Part shown: positions 1 to 14,100 of the stretch, piece by piece | Layout of the letters: the number at the start of each line of letters is the position of its first letter | Position numbering within the stretch: the stretch's first letter is position 1 | Assembly: GCF_020921035.1 (NCBI RefSeq) | Contig: NC_063157.1 | Coordinates: forward strand, 1,612,001-1,676,000 | Length of the DNA stretch: 64,000 bases | Source of the DNA: Rhodamnia argentea | Taxonomy: Eukaryota; Streptophyta; Magnoliopsida; Myrtales; Myrtaceae | Reading direction: 5' to 3' | The notes under the pieces: generated by a model | Seen by the model: the letters and a program-made list of their open reading frames with translations, nothing else | Told to the model about the DNA's origin: nothing | Databases searched by the model: none | Position numbers and translations under genes: made by a program

Positions 1-950
1 TTTTCCTTATTTCTTTGCATGTGGCATGTCCTTTATGTCTTGGTTGTGATCGTATTTTATCCCTGCATTTTCGTATCCTTCGATATCCAAGCCATACGTT
101 CTGTTCCTATATTCTCCTTCATCCATCGACGATTTTCTTTTATTCGATCATTACACTCCGTTTCCTTATATTAAACACCCGTCCTTATACTTATTCTGGA
201 AAATCCCTACTATTCGGAATCACTCGCTCACTCATGCATCGGTATATCCTCTCTCTCTCTCTCTTTTTTTTTTTTTTGGCTAAAAGGAGGCGAGCCAAGA
301 ACAAAGCCTAAAACAGGTATGCTATCCCCGCACACAAGGCTCTCTAGCCGATTACAGGGGACTGCCTTTTAGTTTCTAGACTTGTTCTTTGAACTCATCC
401 TTCGAGATGTCAGAAATTTCTGATCCACAGGATCCACAAATGCATTCGGGGAAAAGGAATCCGGGTGAATTTTACGACCTATAAACTGGTTGGTGTAATT
501 GTGCGAGTGTGGGAAGAATGCATTGAAGTGGCAAGTGAAAAGCATACTGAACCAAATTGTACTACTAAATTAATGAGAGGATTCTAGATTTGAGGAACAT
601 TGCTTGAAAAGAAGATGAGAGAATTTAGACACTCATGATTGGAAATCTCACTAATATTTCTAGAGGCAAGCTTTGAAGTGATCAAGCTATGCCCAACATT
701 TTACATGAGGGGACCTTTTATAGGCAAAACTACACACAATACGACAACTATATGCATCGGATACTCAAACAATTGAGATCCGTAATTGATTACATATGAC
801 AGACAGATCATACAAACTTTTGACTATTTTGACAACTTTTAACAACTCTTGACTATAAGCGGTCAATTATTGGAATAAAAAAACACATATAGTACACGCG
901 TGACCGATCGGATGATCGGGCGGCGTGGACAACTCATTATGAAGGGTAAT
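1..950. other. Intergenic, no gene recognised
   Basis: No supported gene. The open frame near the left end is serine/phenylalanine-rich and runs into a CT and poly-T tract (about 250-277), typical of chance ORFs in pyrimidine-rich plant DNA. It may be the edge of the viral insertion on its right. Confidence 0.5.
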
Positions 951-3900
951 AATTTGCATCATCGTTGTCCGAGCTGCCTGGGCCATCTTTCTATTGTTTG
1001 AATGCTCTCAATAATTGTGTTTCTTCGAACTCAGATATTTTCCTATCAAGTTATGGATCATCATGGGTTCCAATGGAGCTGGATGAAATATCTCTTGAGC
1101 TAGATGGAATATCCTGGCCGGGCATGATTGGCTGGGGAAAATCATAGGGGTCCTATGACAATGGACCACTCCATGGGTCTTGAAAGCTTTGAGAGTCCAT
1201 ATCTATTGAGATATCTGGTTGATTTTTTCGAAATTCTTCAAGAGGTTCAAAAGTGCTAGGGTGTGTGCTAGGTGTATCCCATGAAAGATTGGCTGTATAT
1301 GGCCAAATTTTTGAAGGAATGACTTTGTTCTCCTAGCATAGAACTCTCTGGAGTTCTTTGTACTCATGCGGGATTTCTAAAATTGATCTTGGAAAAGTTT
1401 GATGAATTCGAGCAACTTATTCATGATTATCGGGCTTGAAAGTTGAAGTGCCGACTTGAGTTGCGTTTGGTCATCTATCTCCCGAATTACCTATAAAAAC
1501 CATAGCTTATAAAAAATCACAATTGTGTGTCTCTCGATTCTGTGTCCGCCAATTCACCACCGCATTACGAACAAATCTCTCCATGCTTGGAGTGGTTGAA
1601 ACCATGTGAGCATATCCATCAAATGTCTTTGGTCATGAGTTCTATAATTTCCAAAAAGTGCTTGAGATAAAATCTTAATGATCTTATTTATTGGAAATTC
1701 TATGGCAACATGACTAAGATTGAACATGTACCAGAACATCCACTTAAGTTCTTCTATGAATTCAATATCTGAAGACCGTCGAAGAGGATGGATAAAGGGA
1801 TTATCATAATTAAGACCAGATTTTAATATTAAACCACCATAGTCTCTAAAGATCTGATAATGGTAATGCCAAAAACTGGAGGAGAGGTTTGCATTGAACT
1901 GGCTGTGTTGAATTTGATCAAGAACATCGGGAGGATATTGGTGTGAAGGCTACTATTGTTCTCTCATATTAACAGTATGGAAGGTGCTGTCTGAAACTTG
2001 TTTCCGCACATACATGTTAATAAAGGAAGTAGGTTCTTTGGGTCTAGAAAGAAAATCTGCAAAGACATTTTTCATTACCGAAATGTGTTTGGCTTCAAAG
2101 GAGTATTTGGAAAACCATTCAGCCCATCTCAAAAGCCGAGGGTGAGGAATTTGTTTTTGCTTAAACTTCAGCATTTGGGGAAAAGAAGACATATCCATCT
2201 CCACAAGAAAGTGATGGCCGATGAGATGGAATTCAAATTTCTTTATCCCATATTTAATTGCCGGAAGTTCTTTGAAAGTGGAATAATAATGCATTTTTGC
2301 ATTAGTGAACCGTTCACTTTTGTAAGTACAAATCTTACGCTTACCATTGAGTTCTTCAAGGATAATGGCTGCCCAATACTTGTCACTGGCATCATTTTGC
2401 AAAATTTTCTTGCCTGTGGAAGGGATTTGCAGAGGAGGAAGGTTCTAAAGGATCTCCTTGAGATACTTGATTGTTTTAGTCTGCTTAGGTCCCCATGGTG
2501 GTGCATTTTTCTTCAGCATTTTTTTGAAGAGGATGCAATACCTCCGAGACTTTAGGTACAAAATCTCTAAGGTAGTTGACAATACCAAGAAAAGCTCGCA
2601 CCTGGTTGACCGTAAGGTCATCATCCGGAAATTTTTGCAAATCTTCTACAATATGGGGTCCGGGGCAATAAGTTCTATCTTTAAGATGCATACTAGGGAA
2701 TTCGATCTCTTTCTGGGCAATGATCATTTTCTTCCGAGAGAGCATGATGCTATATCTTTTGACGATCTTGATGAACTAAGTGAAGAGTTTACAGTGAGAT
2801 TCCTCATCAACAAAGTAAAGGAGGATATCATCAATGTAAATCCGGGCATTAGACGTAATGGGCTGGAAAATTCTGCACATAACCTTTTGAAACATTGAAG
2901 GGGCTGTTTTTACTCTAAAAGGAACGACTTTCCACTGGAAATGCTGGTTCGTAATGCAAAATTCATTTTTGGGTCTATCTTCTAGGCTAATTCCCAATTG
3001 CTAAAATCATGCTTTAAGATCAAACTTGGAATAGATTCTTGCCCGAGCAAGGCTAGAAAACAAGGAGTTTTTATGAGGCGGTGCGAATTTATCATCTTGA
3101 AGGAATTGATTCAAAGGCTGGTAGTTTATGACTAGCCGAAGCTTTCCACGATTTTGCTCTACTCTTTTATCGACATAAAAGGCCTCACAAGCCCACTGTG
3201 AGTCTAATGGCTCTATGAGTCCTTGAGAGAGTAACTCGGAGCATTCTTTCTAGGCGAGAGCAAGATATTCATGATTCATTATAGAATGACTGGCTTTTGT
3301 AGGATTGACATTTTCATTTTTCTTGAATGGAAGGTGGACAAAGAAATCTGAATTTGTCTAAAGGGGATGGAAACAGTTTTGAGAAAACTGGAAATGGGAA
3401 TCTGCACAACAGGATAAGAGAGATTGGGTGATTGGATCAAGAATTTCAAGCTGTATAATAAAGAGTCTTTGAATGTCCACAAACTCTTTGAAGTGATCTT
3501 TAAACTAAAGTCCATTAGAAACAATTTTGAGTTGTGGAAGTTGAGCTAAAATGTCCCAACCTACAATAAGATCCTTATCATGGGAATGACACCTAAGAAT
3601 TTTGGTAGTAATCGAACATTGGAGAAAAATCGGAAGAGTGACCGGTTTACTACGAACCTTTGTGGTGAAAGTATCACTAGAAGCAGAGTTGAAGTACCTT
3701 GTATAAGGTATTCAGAATTTTTCTAGAAGGACTTTGATATCCATGAGGGATGCAGAAGCACCGGTATTTATGAGTGCAATCACTTAGATGGGTTTCTCAT
3801 GTTCGGGAAGGAAGATTTGGAATGGGACATATGGGGAATGGAAAACAGGGGTCTTAATGTGGAGAGAGTTTGAGATCGAGTTTGGAAAAACGGCAAAGAT

Positions 3901-4060
3901 GTCTCTTAGAGATTCATTAGAATCAGTAGAATAAGCCTTTATAGCACAAAGGGTTTCAAATGAGGGTTCATCTTCAACAGAGAAGAGCGATTCAATATCT
4001 TCATCATCGAGTGAGATCCCAGTGCTCTAGGTTATCTTCTAAATCATGTAGTTTCCTGTC
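950..4060 (-). pseudogene. Endogenous pararetrovirus remnant (Caulimoviridae-like pol polyprotein: protease, RT, RNase H)
   Basis: Reading the minus strand from about 4060 downward, there is first an acidic stretch like the linker before the protease. An aspartic-protease motif lies at 3751-3780, with Asn where the catalytic Asp of the D-T-G triad should be. Then come reverse-transcriptase blocks: a palm segment at 2776-2997 with a Y-I-D-D catalytic box and a connection segment at 2485-2745. An RNase H domain lies at 1953-2402, with a plant-pararetrovirus-like end (L-L-R-W-A-E-W, then A-D-F-L-S-R). The parts sit in different frames separated by stops, for example a TAG near 3251, so no polyprotein can be made. 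The minus-strand ORF at 1554-1739 may be a further viral segment but I cannot place it. The RNase H wording is closer to Caulimoviridae (petuvirus/florendovirus group) than to Ty3/gypsy elements; that is a judgement from memory. This is an old, inactive insertion. Confidence 0.8.
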
Positions 4061-4199
4061 CCTGTGGGCATTGCTTTGCAAAAAAATAGGTCAAACTACT
4101 TCAAGAGAAGATTTTAAATATCAATTTAGGATCTATTTATTTCGAGAAAAATAAATGATTTAAAAGATATTTAAAAAAAATAATCACTTACATCACTTA

Positions 4200-4770
4200 A
4201 AATATTTATGGTCTATTTGGCAATGATTTTGATTCTCATATTCTATTCTCCAAAACAAAAAAAGGATCATAAACATGTTTGGTAACATAAATGATTCTGA
4301 TTATGTTCCGAGGAATAGTTTTGGATTAAAAAAAGAATAAAACAAAGTTGATTCTGAAGAAAAAAATTATGTTTGAGATTCACAAAAAAGAATAAAGTCT
4401 CAATTCTTTTAAAAAGATTAAGACCATGCATGCTTCCACTTGAACTTCTGAACTTAAAAAAAAAAAAATTAGATTTGAAAATTTATTACTTACAACAAAA
4501 TTTTTAAATACATTTTTTTAAAATTAAATTTAAAATAAGCTTTAAAATTTAACAAAAAAAGGTAAAAAAATTTTAAAAAGGGAGGGATGAATTAAAAAAT
4601 ATATTAAATTTTTTTAAAAAAGGTAAAAAAGTTAAAAAATTAAAAAATTAAAACACATTTTAAAAATATTTAAAAAATATATGAAAAATAAAAAAAAATT
4701 CTCGCCACCTGATTGTTCCCGGGAGCATAAATTTATGTAGTTACCAAACGCGTTCTGATTCTCTAAAAAT
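4200..4770. mobile_element. MITE-like AT-rich element, possible
   Basis: This stretch is extremely AT-rich with A and T runs. The words GTTTGGTAAC..ATAAAT..TTCC near 4278 recur inverted near 4720-4752, where the plus strand reads GTTACCAAACGCG. That is the pattern of a short non-autonomous TIR element common near plant genes. No target-site duplication was found and the ends are not certain. It lies upstream of the tRNase Z gene. Confidence 0.35.
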
Positions 4771-5097
4771 CATGCTACGAGCATAATTAGAAAATATGAT
4801 TTTAATTAGTCAATAAGAAATATTTTTATTGACAATAATAATTTATGCTAACTATTTTCATGACTAATGAAAATAATTTTTATGTATTTGTTTTGAAAAG
4901 GATATAAATAGTTATTCATGTTTTGTATATAGTTTATTTTTCGTAAAATAAAGTAATGCAGTCGAAATAAAATTTCAAATGCGGGCAACTTCCAAAATTC
5001 TGTTCATCCGACGAGCGACCGACCCAGACGGAACTCCGGCCTCGGACAGCTCTCTTCTCCCTCTAAAACCCTTAAATACAGAGGAGGTTTTGCTCAG

Positions 5098-8000
5098 ATG
5101 CCATGCATGATCTCCAACCTCCGCCTCCTCTTCTCTTCCTCGGCCACCGCCACGCCCTTTCTCTCTCCCCTCAAGCTCAAGCTCACGCGGCCCTCTCTCC
5201 CCCTCGCTCCTCTCTCTAGCACCCTGTCCAGGCCCCTCTTCACCGTCTTCTCCGCCGTCGAGCGCGGCCGCCGCCGCCTCCGGCATTCCCCGGACTTCGC
5301 TCGCGGAGGGAACAGGAGGACCTTTAGGGACGATCGGGGGAGGGATAAGGAGGCTTTGATGGAGGAATCCGGGTTCAATCGAAAGAGGGCCGAGGGTCGA
5401 GACAGGAGTGATGGTCCCAGGAAGGATCTTCAGCTCAAGAAGAGGCCTAAGGCCAATCCTGTCAGTACTATCTCTTATGTACAGGTAAAGTTCTCTTCTT
5501 TTCTTGGCCTTTTCTACGAATTTCTTGTTTACTTCTGTGTGATTAGATGGATAAGGTATGGCTTTTTACACGTGCACTGAAAAGAACTTGAAGTTCTCTC
5601 TGTCAGCGGTTCTTCTTTTTTGTCTTCTGGGTGAATAGATTTTGTGCAATTGGGTTACTTGGGTTTGTGCGGAAGCTTCTAAGCATTTAGTACCGTATTA
5701 GCTGATCTATAGTAGTTCTCTCTGTAGTTTTCTCTGGCTTCGGATTAAGCGGCTGTCTTGTATGAAATTAGCTGATCTATAGTCTAATTAACTCCCATGA
5801 TGTCTGCCTTGAAGTGCTTTAACCAATGTCGGTTTAGTTTTTTCAAATTTATTGCGGAGCTAAAGGGATAAGGTTACAACTGCTCATGCATTGTCTTCGT
5901 GGGAATCATGATTCGAAATTTCGAGGTGTTTATTGATTGGTTATGTTCCTTAATTTTGTCGCAGATATTGGGGACTGGAATGGATACTCAGGATACCTCG
6001 CCATCGGTCCTGCTTTTCTTTGATCACCAGAGATTTATTTTTAATGCTGGAGAGGTAAGGCCAGAAGCAACACAATTTAGAAGCTTCATGCATCGATTTT
6101 TCTGGATTATTTTTCTTTGGTACGATCCGTTACCTTTATTTAGCAGTGTGGTTTTTTCAACTGTATGTTGACCATTTACACATCTCCCAGTTTAATTGTT
6201 CAATATCAACAGGCACCTTAAGATTATTATGGTACTTAGCATGTCAATGCATTTGCAGGGGTTGCAAAGGTTTTGCACAGAGCATAAGATTAAGCTGTCA
6301 AAGGTATGTAAAAATCTGGCACAATTTCACCCTTGTGCTCTTGGTGGGATTTGCAATGAAGGGAAATCTAATTTTATCTCTGATTTTCAGATAGATCATA
6401 TATTTCTCTCTCGTGTGTGCTCTGAAACTTCGGGCGGACTTCCAGGTTTGCATCTTTATTAATTATAAGAAGACATTGTTTTCATGCAATTATTCTTACA
6501 TATGAGAGATATAATTAATGAGTTCATTCCGTAATTAATCAAATTACATCTGGCTTTCATCCAAAGAAATGCTGACTTTTGACCGTGTGATAGGGTTGCT
6601 ATTAACACTGGCTGGGATAGGAGATGAAGGAATGTCGGTAAGTGTGAAATTGGCTTTACAGTATCAATGTTCCTTTCAACTATCAGTTTTCAGTAAGAAG
6701 AGAACTTTGTTTCATGTTTTGAAGGTTAATATTTGGGGTCCGTCAGATCTTAAATATTTAGTTGATGCTATGAAGTCTTTCATCCCAAATGCAGCAATGG
6801 TTCACACAAAAAGCTTTGGCCCTGCTCCAAGTTCTGATGCCGCTGCTATTCCTGATTTAAATCACTTTGCTGACCCTATCATTCTTGTTGATGATGATGT
6901 TGTCAAAATATCGGCTGTTCTCCTGTGGCCAGAAGAGTCTGGCCAAAACAATGGTGTTCACTCTGCAATGAGTCCCGGTGACATGTCTGTTGTCTATGTC
7001 TGTGAGTTGCCTGAACTTAAAGGGAAGTTCCATCCAGAAAGAGCAAAGGAGAAGGGTCTGAGACCTGGGCCGGAATACCGGGAGCTGCAACTTGGAAAGT
7101 CTGTTTTCTCGAAACGGCTAAATGTCTTGGTGGGGTTCAAAAGGAATGAACGATAGCTATCGCGTATCCTTCGAGTGTAATTTAAGTTCATGACTATTTT
7201 GTGTAACGATTGTTTTTGCTACTACTGTAGGTGCATCCCAGTGATGTGATGGATCCCTCTATCCCCGGTCCCGTTGTGCTCCTTGTTGACTGCCCAACTC
7301 AATCTCATTTGCAGAGATTGTCTTCCGTAGGTTCCCTCAATGATTACTATGCTGACTTCTTGGGCAAAGAGACTAAAAAGACTGTGACATGTGTCATCCA
7401 TTTGAGTCCAGCCTCGATCGTGAGTAGTCCAGATTATAAGAATTGGATGAAGAGATTTGGTTCAGCGCAACATATCATTGCTGGACATGAGATGTGAGCA
7501 TTTATCACCTATCCAATTTTTAGAGAAGTAATGTTACTTTTATTTTTTGAGTCAATAAATCATTCTCTATTTGTTTGCCATTCTTTGCAGGAAGAATATA
7601 GAGATTCCAATCTTGTGTTCTAGTTCGAGGATTGCTGCACGACTTAATTATTTGTGTCCTCAGTTGTTTCCAGCTTCAGGTTTTTGGTCTATTGAGCAAT
7701 CCTATCTGTCAGCACCTGACACTGTCCATTCAAGTGAGGTGTGCGGTTACATCTAGGGCGAACTTTTTAATTTTGATTCTTGGCATTTGGACCTTGGGAT
7801 TACATCTTATCTGCTGGACGCCGCTAAGAAGGCACTTCTGGTTTTTCTTCTGACAGGGTACTTCTCTCTCTTGTCAAAGCATTTCTGCTGAAAATCTCCT
7901 CAAGGTATAATAGGCCATTGTCATAAGAGCTTCAATTCTTTGCACTTCATGCTTTATTAATGGCATGGTTTTCTTTCCTTCATTTGAAATCTTTGAGCTA

Positions 8001-10391
8001 TTTCTCATTAGTAATCAGCTTTTACTTAGTCTGGTCAGCTTCGATGGAATCGACTCTGTCTTCCTCGTCTAGTGTCTAGTCAGGGAACTAGTCGTCTGAT
8101 ACTTGAGACGTAAATGGTAATGTATTTTTGTTTTTGGAGATTTTATCAGGATCATTCTGAGTTATCATGCAACCATGATGCGAACACAGATAGTCATAAT
8201 GGATTTTATTACGAGTTTCGATGGACATGACCATCATCAAGGAAATGTTGGTATCAAGTTCTTTAGGTCAAGAATGTTTAGAACTCTCTAATAATCTGAC
8301 ACATAGACAGTTTCCCATGGTGTTGGCAGCACATGGATGGCTCAGTTTCATAGATTTTCTTAATGAGTATTTTCGCCATTCTCAATATTGTCAATTTATA
8401 ACTTTCTCTCTCCCCCTCCCTCCTTCCCTCTCCCTTGAGCAGTTCACATTGCGTCCCAGAGATAAGATCGGATTAGACAGATCCTATATTCCGAATAAGA
8501 CTGCTCACTCAAACATAATCGATGAGTTGCACACTGAGATCCCAGAGATTGTGGAGGCTGCACAGTGCGTCCACCATCTTTGGAATGGGACTGGTGGAAT
8601 GGGGGAGGAGAGAAGGTTTATGCAAGAGGAGCCATGGTTAAGTGAGAATAACCTTCCCAATTGTTTGGAAAATATAAGGAGAGATGACTTGGAGATTGTT
8701 CTTTTGGGGACCGGTTCATCACAGCCATCTAAATATAGGAACGTCAGTTCAATTTATATCAATCTTTTTGCCAAAGGAGGTTTGCTTCTGGATTGTGGGG
8801 AAGGAACCTTGGGGCAAATGAAACGAAGGTACATACTAGTTAACTTCATCTTATTGAGTTGCTGTGTTCATTTCGAAAGATTTGGATTTCTTGCTTAGGG
8901 TGATGTTTTATATTCTTGAAAATAGGTTTGGAGTAGGGGGTGCTGACGATGCCGTGAAAGGTCTCAGATGTATTTGGATCTCTCACATTCATGCCGATCA
9001 CCATTCTGGTTTGGCTAGAATACTTGCCCAACGACGTGATCTGTTGAAAGGAGCGCCTCATGAGCCATTGCTTGTGATTGGGCCTAGGCAGCTCAAGAGA
9101 TATCTCGATGCATACCAAAGACTTGAAGATCTGGACATGCAGTTCCTGGATTGTAGGAACACCACGGAAGCGTCTTTTAATGTTTTTGAGGAAGCTAGTG
9201 AGTTAAGCATGGAAAGGTCTCTTCCTGAAAGTCCAAATTCACACAATGGCTTGAGAAAAGTTACAAATGGGTCAAGGGCAAATGCTGCTGATTCAACATT
9301 GTTTGCGAGGGGATCTCCTATGCAGAGTTGTTGGAAAAGACCTGGTAGTCCACCAGACATTAGTGTTGCTTTTCCAGTTCTGCAGAATATGAAGAAGATG
9401 CTCAAAGAAGCGGGTTTGGAGGCCTTGGTCAGTTTTCCTGTTGTGCACTGTCCACAGGCATTTGGTGTTGCCCTGAAGGCATCGGAGAGACTAAATTCTG
9501 ATGGGAAGTTGATAGAAGGGTGGAAGATTGTGTATTCCGGCGACACGAGACCCTGCCCTGAATTAACAGAGGCATCCAGGGGAGCCACTGTCCTTATACA
9601 CGAGGTAAAATTTATAAGATCTGTTTGCACCTTTTCAGGGGTCTTGTTGGAATTGCTCTTCGTAGTAGTTTCTTCCAGGGTGTTGCTTAAAGATAATGGG
9701 CGTAGATCTATGTGATATCTGTCTCGATGTAATAGATTTGAATATTGGTTTGAGTGCTTCTGGTACAGACTAAGTGAACCTGGTAAGGAACATTACGAAC
9801 GAAAAATGATAGGTTTCAAACCTTCCGTTTTACATTGTACATGCGAGCCTAGCCTTCTAAAATCTAAACGACGCTACCCTAGCATTACCGTGTTTGTTTT
9901 TGGAAAAGGGTTCCTGTAATTAGTCTCACGAAAATGCTATACTCTAGAGGTCATGGAGTTGAATGGTGCGTGCTGGTGGATACAGACAGCAGCTAGCGGA
10001 AACTGACTCCCGCTTTCTCTTCTCCCTCTCTCGTTTGAAAGTTGATGAAGTGGTTGGTGCTTTTTCATTGCAGGCGACTTTTGAGGATAGTATGGTGGAT
10101 GAGGCCATTGCAAGAAACCACAGCACGACGGAGGAGGCCATCCAGGTGGGCGCTTCGGCTGGTGTCTACCGCATCATCCTCACCCACTTCAGCCAAAGAT
10201 ACCCGAAGATCCCTGTGTTCGACGAGGCGCACATGCACAAGACCTGCATTGCCTTCGACTTGATGAGCATAAACATCGCGGATCTGCCTGTGCTTCCGAG
10301 GGTCCTTCCATACTTGAAAATGCTGTTTCGGAACGAGATGATTGTCGACGAGTCGGACGATACTAGAGATTCTGTTAGCTTAGCTTCGTGA
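5098..10391 (+). CDS. TRZ4: tRNase Z, long form (TRZ3/TRZ4 type), 12 exons, 955 aa
   Basis: This endonuclease removes the 3' trailer of precursor tRNAs before CCA addition. Exons: 5098-5484, 5965-6054, 6259-6303, 6391-6445, 6594-6637, 6725-7129, 7231-7493, 7591-7738, 7857-7904, 8443-8828, 8926-9604, 10074-10391 (2868 nt). All introns are GT-AG and phases agree. The N-terminal half is the degenerate metallo-beta-lactamase half typical of long forms. The C-terminal half has the L-G-T-G-S loop and P-S-K-Y-R-N (about 583-595), the zinc motif H-I-H-A-D-H-H (644-650), a V-V-H-C-P-Q-A motif, Y-S-G-D-T-R (827-832) and H-E-A-T-F-E-D split across the last intron (849-855). All key metal ligands are present. 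The Ser/Leu-rich, Arg-bearing N-terminus suggests an organelle transit peptide, as for the mitochondrial/nuclear plant enzymes. Length fits the family (about 890-950 aa). The symbol follows gene order in Arabidopsis; TRZ3 cannot be excluded. Confidence 0.93.
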
Positions 10392-11111
10392 AGATACTAG
10401 ACATACATGACCGTGCCATTCTTTTGTAGTTACACGAGCTCATCGCCCAAGTTTTGCAACTGTATCTGTACCCTCAAGTGAATAATAGCGTAGCACAAAA
10501 CTTTGCTCAAAACTGTTCTTTGCTTGTGCTCTACTTCAGATTCCACGCAATGTTCTTGAGAGGGCTTGGGATTTTGCTTTGGATTATTTGTTTCAACAAA
10601 CAATTCAAAACAAATTTCTAAGATTTCGTGTTAATTTGATATGCAAAACGACCCGGGCACATGAGCGGGCTTTGAGAACTCAAGATTGAATCCAAGGCTT
10701 TTGGGTGGGGCCCGAGACCCGAACCCGGTATCTGGACGGGTCATACTCGGGTTGAACTAATTCGGAAAAAATAATAATAAGACGATACCAGAATTCCCCT
10801 CGTTCGGATGTTCTTGTCTTAGTTCATCTGCAACTGCAAAATCTCGCAACGGTGAATTAAGACCGAACTTTCAACGCAAGCCAAACCCTCTCTCTCTTTC
10901 TGTCTGATCGCCCCACCTGCACTCACGTTGTCCCTTCAACGAAAACCCTAGAATTCGTGATCTCGAAACGTCGAATTCGTCGGGGCTCGGCTCGGCTCAG
11001 CTTCTCAGGTTCGCTTCGAAACATACATATCCTCGCTCGCTTCGGCAATAAGATCTTCCTCCGTTCTCGGGTTCCACGTTCTTCGCGGCGGGTCGCTCCC
11101 ACAGCCCGGCG
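10392..11111. promoter_or_regulatory. Intergenic spacer: tRNase Z 3' UTR and MTV1 promoter/5' UTR
   Basis: About 720 bp separate two genes in the same direction. The left part should hold the tRNase Z 3' UTR (AATAATAG near 10481). The right part has CT-rich tracts and AAAACCCTAG (10941-10950), like the telo-box/AAACCCTA elements common in promoters of plant housekeeping genes. No TATA box was seen close to the expected start. Confidence 0.45.
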
Positions 11112-14100
11112 ATGGACTCGAGCAGAAGGGCGGTGGAATCGTACTGGAGATCGCGGATGGTCGATGCCGCCACCTCGAACGAGGACAAGGTCGCGCCCGT
11201 CTACAAATTGGAGGAATTGTGCGAGCTCTTGCGATCCTCTCACGCCAGTATCGTCAAGGAAATTTCGGAGTTCGTTGTCAAGCGGCTCGATCACAAGAGC
11301 CCCATCGTTAAACAGAAGGTAGGATTTGGAATAAAGTTTCTATGTCTCTCGCGCTCTCTCTCTCTTAATTAATTTCGGCGTGTTGGAGCTGAAAATGCTT
11401 TTGAGAACTGTTGATCAGTCTTTTAATTGGTTTCTGCCTTCCCCTATGCCACCACCAAAGCTAAAGTTCGAATTCTTGGTTTAAGCTATTCGACCGATCT
11501 TGTTCCATTGCTCTCTAGCTGATCAGGCTAAAAATTTAGCAGTGTGATTACATGTTATTTGGCTGCACTTTGAAGATTTTGTAACGCTGTTCATTAGCAA
11601 TTGATGCCAACTCTGTCTATAGCTTTCTCTATTGATCAGTGAAAGTATGATGTCATTACAGAGCATCAATTGAGCAACCCCTTTTTCAAGTTTAGTGCAA
11701 GTACTACCCGTTAATCAATTGTGGGTCCTATCAAGGGTTCGACAATGGGATGTACACATTGATAGACGAGTACTTATTTGGTCCTCATGAGAATCGGTGG
11801 GGTCAAGGTCATTTGGTTAGTAGTCCTGACTTGATTATACATTAGTAGACCATGCTTTTAGATAATCTACGTAAAGTCACTTTGTGCTCATGCAGGACTA
11901 TAAACGAAGCGTAGTTTTAGCTCTTAGTGCTTGGTTATTCAAGTTCTCTAGGGGGTTTCTCAATTGTGATTGCACAGATTGATCCTGGTTCTTTGATACT
12001 CCAGCGTACAAATTCTGCATATGTGAAACTTTCTGTTGAGGAGTATCTGGCATATTAGATGGATATGTAGAGGTCTCTTTGTGTCAGCGCTGACGCTTAT
12101 GGCATTCATTTGTACTGTATGGAGTTTATGCTACTCCCACTTGTGGCATGCATTTATTTAGTCCGTTGTTGGGCTTCCCAAAGACAGAAGTATATCTTAT
12201 ATATATCTGACATGTGTATAATTCTGGCACCACTCTTCGTTTGTCAGAGGTGTGTTCACTTTTTTGCAATTTGATATGGTATGACATTGTGATACTTGCG
12301 TGAGATCCTTTACAGGCTCTTAGGTTGATCAAATATGCTGTTGGAAAGTCTGGTGTGGAGTTTCGGAGGGAAATGCAGAGACATTCTGTGGCTGTTCGAC
12401 AGTTGGTTCATTACAAGGGTCAGCCAGATCCTTTGAAGGGGGATGCTTTGAATAAAGCTGTGCGTGACATGGCTCAGGAGGCTCTAGCTGCCATCTTTAA
12501 TGACCAGGAAAATAAACCAGCTCCAGCTGAAAGTGGCAACAGAAGAATAGAAGGATTTGGGAATTCAAATGTTCGAATGCTGTCAGAAGATAAAAAATCA
12601 TTTCTTAGTGAGGTAGTTGGCTTAGGGAGTGCTTCTATTAAGCAGGGACTTAGTAGCTTCACTCAAAGTCACTCGTTCGGAAAGAATGACAATGGAAGCT
12701 ACAAGAGTCCCAACCTCCATAGGTCTTTGACAATAGAAAGTGACAACTCTAATATGTATGAACCAGTTCGAATTCATGGTGAAAACTCAAATACTTTTGG
12801 GATATCAAATAGTCAGCCCGGCGGATCCTCAAAGTTAGATTCAAGAGGAGCAAAAACAGAACTAGTGACTGGAGATTCCAGTTCAAATCATACAGAGAAG
12901 ACGCGTGAGGAACGCTTGCTGGACACCATTGTGACATCAGGTGGAGTACGTCTACAACCAACTCGAGATGCCATTCAAGCTTTCCTTGTGGAGGCTGCAA
13001 AGTTGGATGCAGTGGCTTTAAGTTGGGCCCTTGAATCAAAGCTGCAGTCCCCACAGTGGCAGGTATTATCCTTTAGACTCCGATGTTTCAGATTGGGAGA
13101 GATGACTGCCCAATATGATGTAGGGGTGGATGCCTTTGAATTTTACTTTTACTCCATGTAATTACAGAGGTACTTTGTTTTTGATCGACCCAACAGAACA
13201 CATAGCCTCTGGGAGTATCTTTTTCTTATCTTTTCCATACATCAGTCACAGAAAAAACAATGTTGTCCAAAAAATCCTGTCTCCTTGATTCAGTGAGGAG
13301 ATCTACCACTTGGTTGTTCATGCGTATTTGTTGTGTGAGTTTAATACAATTCTTGTTACTCTCTTTTCAGTTTCCTTATCATTAAATATCCTTTTGTCAG
13401 GTCCGAATGAAGGCTCTCTGTGTACTAGATTCAATTTTAAGGAAGAAAAATGATGAGCATTTCTCAGTTACAGCATCTTATTTTTGCGAGAATGTTGATG
13501 TTCTGATGAGATGTTCAGAGTCTCCGCAAGCTTCATTGAGAGATAAATCTATGAAGGTAAGCCTCCTTAGTCCTTTGAACGTGTATCCTAGGAAATGTAC
13601 TGAGGAATGATCCTTTCCTTTGATACAGGCAAAGTAAAAATTAGCTGGAGCCTTGTTTATATAGTGGCTTACTTGGTGATAGTTGCGGCTCCTGTTAGAA
13701 TTATGTCTAAATATTGACTGGGAGATGGTAGTTTTGAGAACATAGGTTTATCGTGAGTCTTAATTATCTCTCCTTTGTCTATGACAAAGTTGTCTGGGGG
13801 AGCTGGGTAACCCTAATGTAATGTTTTCTGCTTCTACTCTGAGAAATGGAGTGTTTCTCCTAACACTACAGATGTGGTCATCTCCGATATGTTTGCTTGA
13901 TGAAGTGTATAAGATCTTTTCTTGTCATATTGATAGGTCTTAGGCCTTCTGGATAGAGAACAGGCCATTGGTACTGGAGCTGATGCACATAAATTTGTTA
14001 AGTCTGAGACAGATAACGTCATTCAGATGCCTGACCTAATAGACACGGGTGATCCCGATGAACCTGGCAGAGCAAATGACTACTCAGGGAAGCAAAGTGA

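Noticed and set aside
8221-8442. In-frame 5' extension of tRNase Z exon 10
   Set aside because: The stretch before 8443 is intron-like with a pyrimidine tract and TTGAGCAG acceptor; joining exon 9 to 8443 keeps phase.
9058-9630. 190-codon minus-strand ORF opposite tRNase Z exon 11
   Set aside because: Exon 11 on the plus strand carries the zinc-binding H-x-H-x-D-H motif; the antisense frame has none.
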